A DNA stretch of 64,000 nt from Pocillopora verrucosa (lineage: Eukaryota > Cnidaria > Anthozoa > Scleractinia > Pocilloporidae), in NCBI RefSeq assembly GCF_036669915.1, contig NC_089324.1, forward strand, positions 10,130,835 to 10,194,834, written 5' to 3'. Below, in pieces: positions 60,381 through 64,000 of the stretch. Under the pieces are notes generated by a model. The model saw only the letters and a list, made by a program, of their open reading frames with translations, was not told the DNA's origin and searched no databases. A program made the position numbers and the translations under genes. The first letter of the stretch is position 1; every line of letters begins with the position of its first letter.

Positions 60381-63190
60381 ACGCTAATTTTTTTTAAGTA
60401 TCTCACCATAGGAAAATCGACTATTCCGATGGAAAAGACTTGTTCTATTCGTGTCCATCGTAATCCATCGAACACCTTTGGAAGAAACCATATCATTAAT
60501 TCATTGACCTCCGGTATATTTGATCATTACCGCTTCCGGTAGTATATTTCAATTTTAACCGGTAGACTTCCGGTTTTCCGATGGAAAACCTATATTTTTT
60601 GATGGAATCTATTTGTGTGTATTGGAAAACCCTCCACAAAGGGGTAAATCTCATTTGAAAATAAGATATTGCAAAATCTATGATTGCCTTGATAGCTTTG
60701 AATGACAGACGCAAGTGTGCCAGCTGATCACATCTTAATAACTCAGTTCGATCAAACAATGATAATTGCCACAGAGTACGTAGTAGCAGTTCTCTCTTTC
60801 CCTTCGAATGTATAAGGAAACTGGACTGTGATAAGACTTGCTCTTGGGTTTACCTTAATCAATGCTGTGAGCCTGAGTAAGATGCTGTTGTACGTAAAGT
60901 AGTTTGTCGCTAGGCCCTTAAAATAGCTTGATGCAATCGCGTGACTCGGCTAGGCTAAGTCAACAAGCTCGTGTGAAGCAGCCAACGGACTGTTGTTAAC
61001 AACAACAACATAGCATGCGTAAAGGCACTCGATCTATTAGGTGTTAGTGATCCAGTTTATGAGCTCTATCGCGCGAGAGTTCGTCGCGTTCTTGCCGAAT
61101 ACTTGTTACATTAGGCATGATACACTCGTTTGTTTTCTTCATAACGTAATAATTAGGCCATTATAAATATGTGGGGGTATCATCAACTGATTGGCTTAGC
61201 CTTGAATTATTTCCTAGCATGCACTGTGGTTGGAGTATGCAACAGAAATAAAGTTTAGTTGGATATCCCGGAAGTGTTTTGCGTCGACATCACTTGATAG
61301 ATTTTAAGATTTCAACGCGCAATTGGTCATTTGCTGTACAGCCAAACACATCGCATGTTATGTTAAAAGCATGAGATTCATTTGGGGTCATTTTAGGGAA
61401 AAAAATGGTTGCTTTGGACGATCAGAGACCGGGAAGTTGATACAATTTCAGTCAGCTCGACAATAAGTCAGATTAACTTTCCTACGTCTGGACGGAATAA
61501 CGCTTCTACGGCAAGAGAAAACTCTCAGGTACGTCTTTGTTAATCATTGATAATGATTGAAGTGTTGTTTAGTGTTTGGCACTGCTCATTACAGTGATGA
61601 ATCTAAAGCTGCTATTGCATCAATAATACTTTATTGTCGCGGTTCCCATCTCCTCAAGCTTGTTTGAAAGATGATTTCGATCACTTAGTTTTAACATATC
61701 ACGAGTCCTTCGCATTAAATTAAATGCAAACTCACCGCCTTGTGGTAAAAATTATTTAGAGTAAATATCCGCGAAACAATGGCTGACAATTTATCACATA
61801 TAATTTGTGACCTCAACATCAATACATCCTTTTTTAGAATTTATTCAAAATAAACAAATATTCAGAAAGGTTTGATGAATATATTCAAAAGGCATAGTCC
61901 GGACACTCAGCTCAGTTTGTAAGGATTTTCAGCGTAGCTCTATTTTGTAGATATTTGGCTTTAGACCGATAATTCACTGACAAGGCTCTTGTAACACTGC
62001 TTATTGTTTTGGTCAACGTTTAATAAATTATAGATAGATTTAGCCAAGCCTAAGAGCGGAGCGTTATTTGACTTATTTTCCAGCTCTTCACTTTTTCTGC
62101 ATTGGCTGTCGAAGAGATTATTTAAGGGGACCTAGGACCAGTGTGGCGGGGAGGGGGGGATTGACCGGGTGTGGAAACGAAGAAATGACATGTGGAAACG
62201 AAGAAATGACATTCTATCGAGCGTGACGGATAGTTTAGGTTTGGGAAAATGAGCCAAAATTGAAAGAAATGACGGGTACACACCCGTGAGACCAGTGAGT
62301 TAGTGAAACAGCACGCCAGAATCGTATGGGCTTCTCTATTACATCTTCTCTTGAAGTCGCCAGGTATGGCTACTTACTCCACCGATTTTTCGCTGAGCGT
62401 AAAAAAATTCGAAGAAAAGTAATTTTCAATTTCGTGTTTAAACCTGTAATTTTTTTAACTTCTCTTTCGACTATTCTTGTTTCATGATTGTCCTCTGGCA
62501 AACACACGGCTTTTTTAAGGATTTTTCTTTTATTTAATTCGGTAACTTCTGCTGTAACTACATATAGTGTCAGCGTCTTTAAACCGACTGTCCATGATCT
62601 TTGCAACTCTAGCTACTGAAATATAAAATTTGCCCAGCATCTGTTTCATGCGCTGCGAAGATTTAAACGAGGACAAACTGGAACAAGAATACCATTATTA
62701 AAACTTGAAGATGAAGACAGACTTAGGATCCGGCAGTGGAAATATTTGTAGAACCCAGAAAAAATAACTGGATTCCATTCGTACATTGCAGAAATAAATT
62801 CACTTTAGTTTTTAAGTTGAGGTGATGTTGTTATGGGCCACATTAAAGAGGTTGAAAAGTTTTAGATGATATTCTCTCTTGTTGGCAAATAAATGAATTT
62901 CTTGGAAGATGGAATTGTGTCAGCATGTTAACATGAAATACAACAACAAATTTTTCTTGATCTGAAAAATCGAAAAAGGGAGTTCATTTGACCATCTACC
63001 AAGACTTTCCACGGTTCACTAAGACAAAATGTAAACATCAAATTTTTATAAAGCTTGGGTATTTGTTAACGTTGGCCAACTCATACAACAACTCAGGTTG
63101 TGCATTGAATGCACAGGTCTGTCTTCCTTTTTTGTTAGTACTAAATATTTTATGAAATGAACTTTGTTCATTTGTCTTATGATAGTGTCA
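60381..63190. other. Gene-free interval
   Basis: I find no supportable exon in these 2.8 kb. ETS-like half-sites CTTCCGG occur at about 60530-60575. Open frames at 60496-60759 and 62370-62606 have no recognisable domains. Confidence 0.45.
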
Positions 63191-63209
63191 CTTTCTTGAA
63201 GTAGATCAC

Positions 63210-63244
63210 GACGTTTCGACTGCAATACTGCTAGTCCTCATCAG
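63210..63244 (-). ncRNA. Hammerhead ribozyme motif
   Basis: On the minus strand CTGATGA (63244-63238) is followed by a stem II with GACT/AGTC arms and an 11-nt loop, then GAAAC and the GTC cleavage triplet (63210). The bases after GTC (GTGAT) pair with those before CTGATGA (ATCGC), forming stem I. All conserved core nucleotides are present. It lies 3' of the Penelope-like coding remnant, as expected for ribozymes in those elements. Stem III is minimal, also as known for that class. Confidence 0.75.
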
Positions 63245-63296
63245 GCGATAAGGTCGATTGTTTACGTTTCCCCATTTGTAGCACGTTGGTATGCTG

Positions 63297-63730
63297 TTAT
63301 TGGTGCATTTCCTCATTATTATTCCGGTTATTAAATGGTGTTCCCTCATAGGTCTTCATAAATCGGCTGTTGTGTTGTTTGATCGTGGGTATCCAAGCTT
63401 CTGGAGAGTCAATTCTGCTATTCCTATTGATGTTGTTGGGATGAAGTCTTATATGGATAGCCTCTTTGACCTTACGTGTGTACCAGTGGGGGTCACGATC
63501 AATAAACTTAATCTTGATCCAAATAGGAATATGCCCCGTTTCGTTAGCGTGCTCCGGAACTGGCGAGCAATCGTATGTCCCTGTCATGTTTTTTTATCCT
63601 TTTTCACATTGATCTCCCAGTTTCACTGATTTTCTTATTTTATAGTTGCTTATTTGTCTGTTGATGAACACTTTGCCGCATTCGCATGGGATCTTGTAAA
63701 CGACACCTACTGTTGCTGACTTTTTAATGA
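63297..63730 (-). pseudogene. Penelope-like element, GIY-YIG endonuclease remnant
   Basis: On the minus strand, the upstream part reads TVGVVYKIPCECGKVFI, the start of a GIY-YIG nuclease as found at the C-terminus of Penelope-like polyproteins. A second frame (63297-63587) reads EHANETGH, FIDRDPHWYTRKVKEAIHI and RLHPNNINR, the conserved end of that domain. A frame change and a degraded middle separate the two parts. The reverse-transcriptase region is not in the window to the right, so the element is 5'-truncated. Confidence 0.75.
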
Positions 63731-64000
63731 GATTAGGCTGCCAGGGCAAGGTACTGAGGATTAAAGCAGGCTTTTTTATGCCTTGAAACTATCACTGTGA
63801 AAAGCCATACTTGTGCTAAGTAACTCATTCTTATTTTGATAAACTAGTTTCAAGAAGTATACAATATTAACATAAATTTGATGTATAGGCTGTGCAAAAA
63901 AGTTTAATTGACTATACATTTATAGCAAATACCAATCCCTACACATAATAAAATGTTAATATAATAGGGTCAGACGAAAAATTAATTTGCCATAGATCTG
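63731..64000. other. Window end, nothing recognised
   Basis: These bases are AT-rich without a recognisable motif. No clear continuation of the Penelope-like element is seen. Confidence 0.4.

Noticed and set aside
1-64000. CRISPR arrays, bacterial operons or prophage
   Set aside because: No regularly spaced direct repeats and no long contiguous genes with ribosome binding sites were seen. Gene structure is intron-rich and eukaryotic.

Overview
The window looks like nuclear DNA of an anthozoan cnidarian, most likely a stony coral. The DNA is AT-rich. Its genes are split into many small exons with GT-AG introns and consistent splice phases. There are tRNA-derived SINEs, LINE, Penelope-like and solo-LTR remnants, and secreted lectins. 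Nothing suggests a prokaryote. The species assignment is inference from style and repeat content.

Layout. (1) 3.0-19.7 kb, minus strand: three tandem paralogues of a secreted protein family with a signal peptide, a basic R-x-K-R cleavage-type site, an NNCYNYA motif and a YWSHKAG motif. The two left copies (3039-6350 and 9044-11393) carry several single-base frameshifts. The third (17956-19642) reads through. (2) 13.6-26.7 kb, plus strand: a C-type lectin series with an intact secreted single-domain gene (21917-23647), a 5'-truncated copy (about 26065-26712) and a very decayed exon (13595-13690). (3) 28.1-60.4 kb: a family of two-KH-domain proteins with a conserved C-terminal region I do not recognise. 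Gene A (28091-35865, minus) is complete at nine exons. Gene B (42588-48021, minus) and gene C (51160-57112, plus, first exon perhaps at 50550) have the same exon phases. An isolated KH1 exon remains at 59052-59271. (4) 37.4-41.9 kb, minus, between genes A and B: a Roc-COR GTPase followed by a helical region and a Death domain, with no N-terminal sensor exons visible.

Repeats and repeat-derived parts. Two solo LTRs with 4-bp target-site duplications lie at 4747-5178 and 52254-52689. A TA-flanked MITE lies at 55647-56351. SINEs lie at 36.9, 53.0 and 53.2 kb, and a LINE 3' end at 30.7-31.25 kb. A Penelope-like fragment with a hammerhead-ribozyme motif lies at 63.2-63.7 kb, and a foldback element with a hammerhead-like core at 7936-8123. 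Two segments from the upstream regions of genes A and B are copied at 57.8-60.4 kb.

How the genes may work together. The secreted proteins and lectins would act outside the cell, while the KH proteins and the Roc-COR-Death protein would act in the cytoplasm. All are lineage-expanded types often seen in innate-immune regions of invertebrates, but a shared pathway is only a hypothesis. The most distinctive regulatory signal is a 16-bp ETS-type palindrome, CCGGAAGTACTTCCGG or a one-base variant. It sits about 80-115 bp upstream of the proposed start codons of genes A and C, and possibly between genes B and C as a shared divergent promoter.
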